Source: Actinomycetes bacterium
GTDB taxonomy: Bacteria > Actinomycetota > Acidimicrobiia > Acidimicrobiales > Acidimicrobilacustridaceae
Direction of reading: 5' to 3'
Length of the DNA stretch: 38,932 bases
Assembly: GCA_029782025.1 (NCBI GenBank)
Contig: JAKOVR010000013.1
Span: 36,903 to 75,834, forward strand
Position 1 is the stretch's first letter. Every line of letters starts with the position of its first letter. Below, in pieces: positions 8,723 to 18,545 of this stretch. The translations under genes and the position numbers were made by a program. The notes below the pieces were generated by a model. That model was not told the origin of the DNA. It ran no database searches and saw nothing but the letters and a program-made list of their open reading frames with translations.

Positions 8723-8923
8723 TCAGTTGCCCCAGCGGTCGCCGTCGTCGCCGTCGCTGAAGCGCTCCCATCCGGCCGCCTCGATCGAGCGGCCCTCGAA
8801 GAACAGGCAGCCGTCGGGGCAGGCGAACGGCATCGGCTCGTTGGCGTCGACCCGGCAGCGCTGGACGGCGTCGCCGGCGACGGTCCGGGTGGAGTAGTGG
8901 CGGCAGTCCTTGCGCACGGCCAT
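8723..8923 (-). CDS. Small four-cysteine protein, possible metal binder
   Basis: The 66-residue product starts MAVRKDCRHYSTRTV and has four cysteines: one near residue 7, one near 22 (QRCRVD), and the pair in FACPDGCLFFE. The CX4C-type spacing and small size suggest a zinc or iron-sulfur site, but this is inference. An upstream in-frame start is possible; this one is chosen because the Cys-rich domain begins here and CAGACT sits 6 bases before the ATG. It is divergent from amt across 244 bases. Confidence 0.7.
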   Translation of the reverse strand: MAVRKDCRHYSTRTVAGDAVQRCRVDANEPMPFACPDGCLFFEGRSIEAAGWERFSDGDDGDRWGN

Positions 8924-8929
8924 GGCCAG

Positions 8930-8935
8930 AGTCTG
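8930..8935 (-). promoter_or_regulatory. -10-like element CAGACT before the four-cysteine gene
   Basis: On the minus strand CAGACT is followed by 6 bases and the ATG at 8923. Confidence 0.45.
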
Positions 8936-9055
8936 GCGGGGCCGGCCGGCCGGAGGCGAACCGGGCGTCGGCGCGAGGTGCACCGGGATCGGTGTCGAAC
9001 CCGGCGCCGGGGGCGAACCGGGGATCCTCCCGGGACAGATCCCGCTCAGTGCCCG

Positions 9056-9093
9056 TTCACAGACTGGAAACAATGGGGCAACGAGGCAGAAAC
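9056..9093 (+). promoter_or_regulatory. GlnR-like nitrogen operator upstream of amt
   Basis: Four 5-base boxes are spaced exactly by 6 bases: TTCAC (9056-9060), GAAAC (9067-9071), GCAAC (9078-9082) and GAAAC (9089-9093). This reproduces the actinobacterial GlnR box, GTnAC-n6-GAAAC repeated twice, with one mismatch in each GTnAC box. It sits 75 bases before amt, upstream of a -10-like CATTCT at 9104-9109. GlnR would activate amt-glnK-glnD in nitrogen limitation. No glnR gene is in the window. Confidence 0.6.
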
Positions 9094-9167
9094 AGCCTGT
9101 CGACATTCTTACCCCCATCTGTCGTGGACCTGCCCGAGGCATCGGGCAGGTGGGAAGGAGAGGACCC

Positions 9168-10786
<1,619 letters not shown>

Positions 10787-10850
10787 CCCGGGCCGGCCCG
10801 GCCCCGTCCGGCTGTCCGACCCCGGCGACAGCATGGTTCACTAGGCGACC

Positions 10851-13169
10851 ATGGCCGAACCGCTCGACCGCGCCTCGCTCCTCGCCGACCGCACGCTCTC
10901 GGGCACGGCCCTGTGCCGGGCCTACTCGGCCCGGGTCGACGAGTGGATCGCCGGCCTCCTCGACGAGGCCGGCCGTCCGCCCGGCGTGGCCCTGGTGGCG
11001 GTCGGGGGGTACGGGCGGTCGGAGCTGTCACCGGCCAGCGACATCGACCTCCTCCTGCTCCACGGTGGCCAGGCCGGCGTGGCCGAGCTGGCCGACCGCA
11101 TCTGGTACCCGATCTGGGACGCCGGTCTGAAGCTCGGTCACGCCGTGCGCACCATCAAGGAGACGGTCAGCCTCGCCGCCGACGATCTCGAGACGGCCAC
11201 GGCCCTCCTGTCGTGCCGGCACGTGGCCGGCGACGGTGCGCTCACCTCGGACCTCCACGCCCGGGCCCTCGGCCTCTGGCAGAAGCGGTCCAAGCGGTTC
11301 CTGGCCGAGCTGAGCACCACGGTGCGCGACCGCCACGAGCGGGCGGGCGAGGTGGCCTTCCTGCTCGAGCCCGACCTCAAGGAGGGCCGGGGCGGCCTCC
11401 GTGACGTGCACGCCATCCGCTGGGCCGAGGCGGCTCACGACGTGTTGGTGGAGGGCGACGACGCCAGGCTCGCCGATGCCTACGAGCGCATCCTGTCGGC
11501 TCGCGTGGAGCTGCATCGGGCCACCGGGCGGGCCGGTGACCGGCTGGCGCTCCAGGAGCAGGAGGCGGTGGCCACCGCGCTCGGCTTCCCCGACGCTGCG
11601 GTCCTGATGCGGGATCTCAGCCGCGCCGCCCGCGACATCGCCTGGACCAGCGACGACACGTGGCGCCGGGTCGATTCGTCGCTCTCGGGCCCGCTGTCGA
11701 TCCGCATCGCCCGCGACAAGGTGCTGGCCCCCGGCGTGGTGCTGCGCGAAGGCCTCGTGCATCTCGCTCTCGACGCCGACCCGCTCGCCGACCCGCACCT
11801 CGTGCTCGAGGTGGCGGCCCAGGCGGCCGAGCGCGCCGCCTGGATCGACCGCCCGTCGCTCGACCGGCTGGCGGCGGCGGCGTCGTCGGCCACGGCGGCC
11901 GGTGTGGCCTTCCCGTGGACGCCCACCGCCCGGGCCACGCTGGCCCGGCTGCTGCTGGCCGGGCTCCCGGCCATCGATGTCGTGGAGGCCCTCGATCGTC
12001 GTGGCGTCTGGGTGTGGCTCCTCCCCGAGTGGGAAGGCGTGCGCTGCAAGCCCCAGCGCAACGCCTACCACACCTACACCGTCGACCGGCACCTGTGCGT
12101 GGCGGCCGCCAACGCCGCCGCCGTGGCCTCGATGGTCGAACGCCCCGACCTGCTCGTGGTCGGCACCTTGCTGCACGACATCGGCAAGGGGTACCCGGGC
12201 GACCACACCGAGGTCGGGATTGACCTGCTGGCCGTCATCGGCCCGCGCATGGGCTTCGACGCCGAGGAGGTGGCGATCCTCCAGCAGATGGTGCGGCACC
12301 ACCTGCTCCTCCCCGACGTCGCCACCCGCCGCGACCTCGACGACGACGCCACCATCGAACGGGTGGCGGGCGCGGTCGGGTCGCTCGAGGTGCTGCACCT
12401 CCTCCACGCCCTCACCATCGCCGACAGCACCGCCACGGGCCCGGCGGCGTGGAACGACTGGAAGGCCGGGCTGGTGGCCGAGCTGGCCCGCCGCACCGAG
12501 CACCTGCTCGGGGGTGGACGCCCGGCCGACGTGGCCACCGAGTCGTTCCCCACCGAGGAGCAGCTGGCCCTCCTGGCCGACCGCCAGGTGGTGGTCCGGG
12601 GCGCCGACAACCAGCTCACCGTGGCCGCCCCCGACCGGCCCGGTCTGTTCAGCCGGGTCGCCGGCACCCTGTCGCTGCACGGGCTCGACGTGCTCGGCGC
12701 CGCCGCCCACACCTCCGACGACGGCATGGCGCTCGAGGTGTTCACCGTGGAGAGCAGCTCCAGCCCGGCCGTGGCCTGGCCCAAGGTCGTGGCCGACGTC
12801 GAGGCGGTCCTGGGGGGCCGGCTCGCCCTGTCGGCGCGGCTGGCCGAGCGGGCCGAACGCTACGCCCGGGTGTCCTCGTCGCCGTCGCCGTTGCGGCGGG
12901 AGCCGTCGGTCCTGGTCGACAACGAGGCGTCGGCGTCGTCGACGGTGGTCGAGGTCCACTGCCCCGACGCCATCGGCATCCTGTACCGCATCACCCGCGC
13001 CATCGCCGAGCTCGACCTCGACATCCGGTCGGCCAAGGTGCAGACGCTCGGGCAGGAGGTGGTCGACGCGTTCTACCTGCGGGGCGCCGACGGCGCCAAG
13101 CTCACCGACCCCGGCCTGCTCAAGGAGCTCGAGCGGGCCATCCTGCGGGCCGTCCGCGACACGGCCTGA
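10851..13169 (+). CDS. glnD: PII nucleotidyltransferase GlnD
   Basis: The 772-residue bifunctional enzyme modifies and demodifies PII in response to glutamine. In order: a nucleotidyltransferase domain with GGYGRSELSPASDIDLLLLH (52-71), a helical linker region, an HD hydrolase domain with LLHDIGKGYPGDHTEVG (about 439-455), and two C-terminal ACT domains (APDRPGLFSRVAGTLSLHG around 590 and CPDAIGILYRITRAIAELD around 705). All catalytic motifs look intact. The ATG is 64 bases after glnK. A weak TTCACT 8 bases upstream may provide an internal leaderless start; no Shine-Dalgarno sequence is present. Confidence 0.95.
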   Translation: MAEPLDRASLLADRTLSGTALCRAYSARVDEWIAGLLDEAGRPPGVALVAVGGYGRSELSPASDIDLLLLHGGQAGVAELADRIWYPIWDAGLKLGHAVRTIKETVSLAADDLETATALLSCRHVAGDGALTSDLHARALGLWQKRSKRFLAELSTTVRDRHERAGEVAFLLEPDLKEGRGGLRDVHAIRWAEAAHDVLVEGDDARLADAYERILSARVELHRATGRAGDRLALQEQEAVATALGFPDAAVLMRDLSRAARDIAWTSDDTWRRVDSSLSGPLSIRIARDKVLAPGVVLREGLVHLALDADPLADPHLVLEVAAQAAERAAWIDRPSLDRLAAAASSATAAGVAFPWTPTARATLARLLLAGLPAIDVVEALDRRGVWVWLLPEWEGVRCKPQRNAYHTYTVDRHLCVAAANAAAVASMVERPDLLVVGTLLHDIGKGYPGDHTEVGIDLLAVIGPRMGFDAEEVAILQQMVRHHLLLPDVATRRDLDDDATIERVAGAVGSLEVLHLLHALTIADSTATGPAAWNDWKAGLVAELARRTEHLLGGGRPADVATESFPTEEQLALLADRQVVVRGADNQLTVAAPDRPGLFSRVAGTLSLHGLDVLGAAAHTSDDGMALEVFTVESSSSPAVAWPKVVADVEAVLGGRLALSARLAERAERYARVSSSPSPLRREPSVLVDNEASASSTVVEVHCPDAIGILYRITRAIAELDLDIRSAKVQTLGQEVVDAFYLRGADGAKLTDPGLLKELERAILRAVRDTA

Positions 13170-13175
13170 TCCCGG

Positions 13176-13189
13176 GAGAACGCGTTCTC
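13176..13189. promoter_or_regulatory. Perfect 14-bp palindrome, probable TetR-type operator
   Basis: GAGAACGCGTTCTC is a perfect 14-bp palindrome located 24 bases before the -10 element of the 3-hydroxyacyl-CoA dehydrogenase gene, so it overlaps the -35 area. The core AGAAC-nn-GTTCT resembles operators of TetR-family lipid regulators such as KstR (TnnAACnnGTTnnA). It also lies just after the glnD stop, so a terminator role is possible but the stem is short and has no T-run. Confidence 0.55.
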
Positions 13190-13212
13190 TCACGGCCGTC
13201 CGGCCGGGTCGC

Positions 13213-13218
13213 TACCGT
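13213..13218 (+). promoter_or_regulatory. -10 element TACCGT, leaderless start at 13227
   Basis: TACCGT is followed by 8 bases and the ATG at 13227, without a Shine-Dalgarno sequence. Confidence 0.6.
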
Positions 13219-13226
13219 TTCCGCCC

Positions 13227-14078
13227 ATGGCAATCGAACGTGTGGGCATCGTGGGAACCGGCACCATGGGATCGGGCATCGCCGAGGCGTCGGCCCGGGC
13301 CGGCTACCAGGTCGTGATCCGCTCCCGGCAGGAGCACAGCGGCAAGGCCCTCGTGGCCGGCATCGAGGCCAGCCTCGGCCGCCAGATCGACAAGGGCAAG
13401 CTCACGCCCGAGGAGCGCGACAGCATCGTCGCCCGGCTGGCCACCACCACGGCGCTGCGCGACCTCGCCGACTGCGACGTGGTGATCGAGGCCATCCCCG
13501 AGCACCTGCCCACGAAGCTGGAGCTGTTCCGCGACCTCGACCACGTCTGCCGCGACGATGCCGTGCTCGCCACCAACACCTCCACCTTCTCGATCATCGA
13601 CATGGCCATGGAGCTCGGCCGCCCCGAGCGGGTGGTGGGCACCCACTTCTTCAACCCGGCCCAGATCATGCCGCTGGTGGAGGTGGGTCGGCCGCTGACC
13701 GCCAGCGACGAGGCCATCGGCACCATCACCGCCTACGTGGAGGGCCTCGGCAAGAAGGCGGTGATCGTGCGCGACACCGCCGGGTTCATCGTCAACAACC
13801 TGCTGTTCGGCTACCTGGGCAACGCCGTCCGCCTCCTCGACACGGGCACCGCGGCCATGGAGGACATCGACAAGGCCATGCGGGGCGGCTGCAACTTCCC
13901 CATGGGGCCCTTCCAGCTGTTCGACCTGATCGGCATCGACGTGTGCGTGGCCGTCTTCGACGCGCTCTACGAGGAGTTCCGCGAGCAGCAGTTCGCCTGC
14001 CCGCCCATGCTCCGCCGCATGGTCACCGCCGGGTTCCACGGTCGCAAGACCGGTCGGGGGTTCTACACCTACGGCTGA
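13227..14078 (+). CDS. 3-hydroxybutyryl-CoA dehydrogenase family protein
   Basis: This 283-residue NAD(P)-dependent enzyme oxidises or forms (S)-3-hydroxyacyl-CoA, most likely 3-hydroxybutyryl-CoA. It has the Rossmann motif VGIVGTGTMGSGIAE (6-20), NTSTFSI with S119, the catalytic histidine H140 in GTHFFNPAQIMPLVEV, and the C-terminal helical domain with VRDTAGFIVNNLLFGYLGNA and FHGRKTGRGFYTY. Length matches stand-alone enzymes (Hbd, PaaH, FadB2) rather than FadB fusions. It has its own promoter, with a palindromic operator-like site upstream, which suggests control by a lipid-responsive repressor. Confidence 0.93.
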   Translation: MAIERVGIVGTGTMGSGIAEASARAGYQVVIRSRQEHSGKALVAGIEASLGRQIDKGKLTPEERDSIVARLATTTALRDLADCDVVIEAIPEHLPTKLELFRDLDHVCRDDAVLATNTSTFSIIDMAMELGRPERVVGTHFFNPAQIMPLVEVGRPLTASDEAIGTITAYVEGLGKKAVIVRDTAGFIVNNLLFGYLGNAVRLLDTGTAAMEDIDKAMRGGCNFPMGPFQLFDLIGIDVCVAVFDALYEEFREQQFACPPMLRRMVTAGFHGRKTGRGFYTYG

Positions 14079-14089
14079 CCGATCGGCGG

Positions 14090-14095
14090 TAGCGT
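14090..14095 (+). promoter_or_regulatory. -10 element TAGCGT, leaderless start at 14103
   Basis: TAGCGT is followed by 7 bases and the GTG at 14103. It lies in the 24-base gap after the dehydrogenase gene, so the Nudix gene probably has its own transcript. Confidence 0.65.
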
Positions 14096-14102
14096 CGGAC
14101 CC

Positions 14103-14804
14103 GTGAGCGACGAGCCCGGCCGCCCTTCCCAGCAGGATCTCGTCCGCTGGGCCGAGACCCTGGCCGGCATCGCCCGCACCGGCCTCGGCTTCACCCAGAG
14201 CCAGTACGAGCAGGAGCGCTTCGAGGAGGTGCTCGCCGTCGCCGCCGACATCCGCGTCGCCGCCGGATGGCCCTACGACGCCGGCCGGTTGGTGGAGGAG
14301 TGGCACGGCACGATCGGGGAGGGCGTGCCGGGCTACCAGACGCCCAAGGTGGCGGTGGGCGCGGTGGTCGGCAACGACGAGGGCCAGATCCTCCTCGTGC
14401 AACGGGCCGACTCGGGCATCTGGCTCTACCCCACGGGATGGGCCGACATCGGCTACTCGGCCAGCGAGGTGGCGGTGAAGGAGGTGGCCGAGGAGACCGG
14501 GATCCAGTGCGAGGTGGTCCAGCTCCTGGCCGTGCTCGACGGTCTGCGCCTCGGGTTCACCCACATCCCGCTGTACTCGCTCGTCTTCCACTGCCGGGCC
14601 ACCGGCGGCAGCCTCGCCGCCCACCCCCTCGAGTGCGCCGACGTCGGGTGGTTCCACCGCGACGAGCTCCCCGGGTTCGTGGCCGGGTTCGACCAGTGGG
14701 GCGACCTCGCCTTCCGGGCCATCACCGGGGAGCCGGTCGAGGTGCTCTTCGACGCCCCCCGCACGCCGCCGTGGCGGTCGCACCCCGACCTGCCCTTGGA
14801 GTGA
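14103..14804 (+). CDS. Nudix hydrolase with N-terminal helical domain
   Basis: The 233-residue protein pairs an N-terminal helical domain (DLVRWAETLAGIARTGLGF, about 12-50) of the Nudix_hydro_N type with a Nudix domain. The box is at 112-134, ending KEVAEETGI, with the metal-binding EE at 130-131. The first Glu of the textbook box (GX5E) is Tyr here, a pattern I believe is usual in this subfamily. Members with this architecture include a CDP-choline pyrophosphatase of Bacillus; the substrate here is unknown. It is cytoplasmic and starts at a GTG set by the TAGCGT element. Confidence 0.88.
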   Translation: MSDEPGRPSQQDLVRWAETLAGIARTGLGFTQSQYEQERFEEVLAVAADIRVAAGWPYDAGRLVEEWHGTIGEGVPGYQTPKVAVGAVVGNDEGQILLVQRADSGIWLYPTGWADIGYSASEVAVKEVAEETGIQCEVVQLLAVLDGLRLGFTHIPLYSLVFHCRATGGSLAAHPLECADVGWFHRDELPGFVAGFDQWGDLAFRAITGEPVEVLFDAPRTPPWRSHPDLPLE

Positions 14805-14869
14805 GCGGCCATACTGGTGGCCCTCGCCGCGCCACGGGAGCGCGGCGGACGACGACCAGGGGGAACGCC

Positions 14870-16312
14870 ATGGGGGACGTGCCGGCGGAGATGCCTTCCG
14901 CCACCGAGGCGGCCGAGGCCATCAAGCGGGGCGACTACACGTCGGTCGATCTGGTGGAGCGGGTGCTGCGCGAGATCGAGGCCCACAACGGTGCGCTGAA
15001 CGCCTTCGTGCACGTCGATGCGGACGGGGCCCGGGCCCGGGCCGCCGAGATCGACGCCGCCATCGCCCGGGGGGAGGACCTGGGCCCGCTGGCCGGCGTG
15101 CCCTTCGGGGTGAAGGATCTCGAGGACTGCGCCGGCATGCCCACCTCCCACGGCTCGCTGCTCTACAAGGGCGGTGATCCGGTCGATCACGACAGCATCC
15201 ACGTGGCCCGGCTGCGGGCGGCCGGCGCCATCCCGATCGGCAAGACGGCGGCCCCGGAGTTCGGCACGCTCCAGTTCACCAAGACCAAGGCATGGGGCGT
15301 CACCCGCAACCCGTGGAACATCGAGCGCACGCCCGGCGGATCGAGCGGTGGCTCGGCGTCGGCCGTCGCCGCCGGGATGGTGCCCTTCGCCACCGCGTCC
15401 GACGGAGGCGGTTCCACCCGGATCCCGGCCAGCTTCAGCGGGCTGGTGGGCATGAAGCCCAGCTTCGGCCGCATCCCCGACCCGTCGCCCGATCCGTCGC
15501 AGACCGCCGTGCTCGGCATCGAGGCGGTCGCCGTGCGCGACGCCGCCCGGCACCTCGACATCACCAGCGGCCCCGACGACCGGGACCGCATCTCGCTGCC
15601 CCCGTACGCCGGCTCCTACGAGCAGGCCATCGAGGACCTCGACGTGTCGGGCCTGCGGATCGGGTGGTCGCTCGACCTCGGGTTCGCCGTGGTCGACCCC
15701 GAGGTGGCCGACCTCTCCCGCGCCGCGGCGGAGACCGTGGCCGCCCGCTGCGGCACCACCCTCGTCGACGTCCCGGTGCACCTCACCGACCCGGTGCTCA
15801 CGTGGATGACGACGGGCGCCCTGTCGCTGTGGTTCAAGGTGCGGGACAAGGTCCACTACCCCGACCGTCTCCACGAGCTCACCACCTACGTCCGCTTCGG
15901 GGTAGAGGCCACCTACGACAAGCCCGTCCGCAGCATGGTCAAGGCCTTCGAGCGGCGAGAGCAGCTGGAGGCCGACTGCGCCGCCATCTTCGAGCAGGTC
16001 GACGTGCTGCTCACCCCGACCGCAGCCGTGCCGGCGTTCCTGGCCGAGGGGCCCTCGCCGACCACCATCGCCGGCGAGGACCTCACCGCCCGCTTCGGGC
16101 TGGCGGCCGGGGCCATGAGCGTGCCCTTCACCATGCTGGCCAACCTGTGCTGGAACCCGGCCTGCTCGGTGCCGGCCGGCACCAACGCCGAGGGCCTCCC
16201 CGTGGGCCTGCAGATCATGGGCCGACGCCACGCCGACGACGTGGTGCTGCGCCTGGCCCGGCTGTTCGAGGAGGCCCGCCCCTGGGCCCGGCACGCCCCG
16301 GCGACGGCCTGA
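14870..16312 (+). CDS. Amidase (amidase signature family)
   Basis: The 480-residue enzyme hydrolyses a carboxamide or related C-N bond; substrate unknown. The Ser-cisSer-Lys triad is visible: K82 in GVPFGVKDLEDCAG, cis-Ser S158 in RTPGGSSGGSASAVAAG, and nucleophile S182 in DGGGSTRIPASFSG, with the 24-residue S158-S182 distance of the family. The C-terminal motif PAGTNAEGLPVGLQIMGRR is also typical. It lacks neighbours for a GatCAB complex, so a catabolic role is more likely than tRNA amidation. The ATG has a weak AGGGGGA site about 6 bases upstream; it converges on the next gene with a 4-base gap. Confidence 0.93.
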   Translation: MGDVPAEMPSATEAAEAIKRGDYTSVDLVERVLREIEAHNGALNAFVHVDADGARARAAEIDAAIARGEDLGPLAGVPFGVKDLEDCAGMPTSHGSLLYKGGDPVDHDSIHVARLRAAGAIPIGKTAAPEFGTLQFTKTKAWGVTRNPWNIERTPGGSSGGSASAVAAGMVPFATASDGGGSTRIPASFSGLVGMKPSFGRIPDPSPDPSQTAVLGIEAVAVRDAARHLDITSGPDDRDRISLPPYAGSYEQAIEDLDVSGLRIGWSLDLGFAVVDPEVADLSRAAAETVAARCGTTLVDVPVHLTDPVLTWMTTGALSLWFKVRDKVHYPDRLHELTTYVRFGVEATYDKPVRSMVKAFERREQLEADCAAIFEQVDVLLTPTAAVPAFLAEGPSPTTIAGEDLTARFGLAAGAMSVPFTMLANLCWNPACSVPAGTNAEGLPVGLQIMGRRHADDVVLRLARLFEEARPWARHAPATA

Positions 16313-16316
16313 CCGG

Positions 16317-17693
16317 TCACCTCCCGGCGCGTCGGAACGGCCACGCCAGCTGGCCCAGGTAGGTGGGTGGCACCGGCTCGCCGGCCCCGTAGGCCGACGG
16401 CCAGCGGTGGGGCAGGTAGCAGGTGCCGAAGAGCAGGTCGACCAGCGGCGCGCCGCACAGGTTCACGTTGCGGGCGCTCGGCTCGTCGGCGTGGTGCCAG
16501 TGGTGGAACTCGGGGGTGTTGAGCAGCCAGCGCAGCGGCCCGAAGCGCAGCCGCACGTTGCTGTGCACGAAGATGGCGTTGAGCTGGTTGAACACCAGGA
16601 AGGCGCCGAAGGTGGCGGCGCTGAACCCGAAGGCGTAGAGGGGGACGACGACGGCCGCCTGGCCGAGCACGGCGTCGATCGGGTGGAGGCGAGCGGCGGC
16701 CAGCCAGTCGAGCTCGGTCGGGCTGTGGTGCACCTTGTGGAAGCGCCACAGCCACCCGATCTCGTGGGCGGCACGATGGGCGCCGTAGAAGGAGAGTTGG
16801 GTCACGAGGTAGGCCTCGATGAACTGCAGCCACCAGGGCTGAGCCGCTACCGCGGCGCGGAACGCCGGCTGCACGAGCCACCCGAGGCCGAGGAGCACGG
16901 CACCGAGGACGACCACCAGGCCGACGATGATCAGCACGTTGTTGACGAGGAAGTGCACGGCGTCGGTCTTCCACAGCGCCCGCCGGGCCGGGCGAGGGTG
17001 CAGCGGCACCACCTTCTCGAGGGGCACGAACACCGCGGCCAGGGCGATGAGGCCGAAGGCGGTGCGGGAGCGCACGAGCAGGGCCAGCACCACGAGGAGC
17101 CCGGTGGCCACCAGGCCGATCGTCGACACCCGGGTGGCGGCGGTCGGGTGGCTCGGCGAGGCGGTCGCCGCTGCCGCTGCCGCTGCCGCTGCCGCCGGCG
17201 CCGGGGCCCGGAGCGGGGCCGACGGGTCGCGGTCGACGGTGGGATGGCGACGGCTGACGACGGTGGTGCCGAGGGTGCACAGGACGATCACGCCGAGGGC
17301 GGCCACGGCCGAGGGGATCGCCACGGCGGGGGCGGTGGGGGTGAAGGCCAGCGCCGCCATCAGGCCCACCGACGCGAGGAGGAGGGCGAGCGGACGGGCC
17401 CAGGTCCGGCGCCGGAGCAGCCCCCAACTGGTGGCGGCCAGCGCCACGGCGCCGAGGCCGGCGGCGGCGCCGCTGCGGAACCGCAGTCGAGCATCGGCCA
17501 GGTCGCCCAGGCGGCGGTCGCGTCCGGAGGTGGCGAGCAGGGCGATGCCGACGACCAGGGCGAGCGCGGCGGCCGGGGCGGTGAGGGCAGCGGCCAGGGG
17601 CCGGCCCTCGGGTGCGGCCGCCGCGTCAGCGGATGGGCCGGACGGCGACGGGGCGGGCGGCAGGACGGACGGTGGCAGGACGGTGGTGGTCAT
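16317..17693 (-). CDS. Membrane di-iron fatty acid hydroxylase / sterol desaturase family protein
   Basis: The 458-residue protein has two parts. The N-terminal half (to about 225) has several membrane segments and an alanine tract (about 167-176), and is not part of the usual enzyme. The C-terminal half has the eight-histidine di-iron signature: H306xxxH310, H319xxHH323, H337, H377 and HHWHH (397-401), as in FA_hydroxylase membrane enzymes that hydroxylate or desaturate lipids. The extra N-terminal membrane module is noteworthy. An AGGAGG site at 17698-17703 precedes the ATG by 4 bases. It probably follows the PAC2 and SDR genes on the same strand. Confidence 0.88.
   Translation of the reverse strand: MTTTVLPPSVLPPAPSPSGPSADAAAAPEGRPLAAALTAPAAALALVVGIALLATSGRDRRLGDLADARLRFRSGAAAGLGAVALAATSWGLLRRRTWARPLALLLASVGLMAALAFTPTAPAVAIPSAVAALGVIVLCTLGTTVVSRRHPTVDRDPSAPLRAPAPAAAAAAAAAATASPSHPTAATRVSTIGLVATGLLVVLALLVRSRTAFGLIALAAVFVPLEKVVPLHPRPARRALWKTDAVHFLVNNVLIIVGLVVVLGAVLLGLGWLVQPAFRAAVAAQPWWLQFIEAYLVTQLSFYGAHRAAHEIGWLWRFHKVHHSPTELDWLAAARLHPIDAVLGQAAVVVPLYAFGFSAATFGAFLVFNQLNAIFVHSNVRLRFGPLRWLLNTPEFHHWHHADEPSARNVNLCGAPLVDLLFGTCYLPHRWPSAYGAGEPVPPTYLGQLAWPFRRAGR
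17167..17196 (+). repeat. Hexanucleotide repeat (GCCGCT)4 inside the hydroxylase gene
   Basis: Four exact GCCGCT units and a GCCGCC variant encode an alanine tract on the minus strand. Slippage by six bases would keep the frame and only change tract length. Confidence 0.85.
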
Positions 17694-17754
17694 GGCCCCT
17701 CCTCGGGACAGGTCACCGGTCCTGTCGTCGCGTCGGGCGGCCGCGGTTCACGGC

Positions 17755-18540
17755 TCAGCGCCAGCGGCGGAACCCGCCCTCGCTGTCGATCGTCTGCCCC
17801 GTGATCCAGGCCGCTTCGTCCGACACCAGCCAGGCCACGAGCCGGGCGGCGTCGTCGGGCTGGCCCCAGCGACCGCGGGGGAACATGCCGGCGACGGCGG
17901 CGTGGGTGGCGGCGTCGGCCCAGCCCGTGTCGGTCGGGCCGGGGTTCACGCAGTTGACGGTGATGCCGTCGTCGGCGAGGCGGTCGGCCAGGGTGCGGGT
18001 GATGCCTTGGAGGGCGGCCTTGCTCAACGCGTAGGGGAGCTCGCCCGGCATCGGCGCCAGGTGCTGGCCGCTGCTGAAGAGCACGAGCCGGCCGCCGGCC
18101 CGGGTCGGGTCGTGGTGCCGGGCCAGGGCCTGGGCCAGGAGCACCGAGGCCCGGGTGTTGACGGCCCAGCAGGCGTCGAGCTCCTCGGCCGTGACGTCGA
18201 GCAGGTCGGCCGACCCGCTCCGGGCGTGGTTGGCGACCACGATGTCGATGGCGCCGAACCGATCCACCGCGGCTTCGACCAGCCCCGCCGGCGCCGCGGC
18301 GTCGGCCAGGTCGGCGCTGAGGTACACGAGGTCGGCCCCGTCGGCCTGCGGGCGAGCCGCGGCAGCGCGGGCCGGTGAACCGCCGCCCCAGGGCATGGCG
18401 TCGTCGTGGGCGGCCCACCCCGTGGCCAGGACCGACGCCCCGTCGGCCCGCAGGCGCGTCACGATGGCGTCGCCGATCCCTGCGGCCCGGGACACGCCGG
18501 TGACCAGCGCGATCCGGCCGGCCAGTGGTGCGGCGCCCAT
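17755..18540 (-). CDS. Short-chain dehydrogenase/reductase
   Basis: The 261-residue classical SDR should use NAD(P)(H) on an alcohol or carbonyl substrate. Motifs: the cofactor loop TGVSRAAGIG (14-23), NH at 104-105 in place of NAG (VANHARSG), N128, S157 and Y170xxxK174. The C-terminal NPGPTDTGW follows the usual pattern. An insertion with a Gly/Ala-rich patch (MPWGGGSPARAAAARPQ) follows the second strand. It starts 5 bases after the PAC2 gene, so the two are one operon. The substrate is not deducible. Confidence 0.9.
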   Translation of the reverse strand: MGAAPLAGRIALVTGVSRAAGIGDAIVTRLRADGASVLATGWAAHDDAMPWGGGSPARAAAARPQADGADLVYLSADLADAAAPAGLVEAAVDRFGAIDIVVANHARSGSADLLDVTAEELDACWAVNTRASVLLAQALARHHDPTRAGGRLVLFSSGQHLAPMPGELPYALSKAALQGITRTLADRLADDGITVNCVNPGPTDTGWADAATHAAVAGMFPRGRWGQPDDAARLVAWLVSDEAAWITGQTIDSEGGFRRWR

Positions 18541-18545
18541 CGGCG

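Noticed and set aside
14103..14804. Loss of the first Glu in the Nudix box as evidence of inactivation
   Set aside because: The Tyr there fits the pattern I know for proteins with this N-terminal domain; the metal-binding EE is intact.
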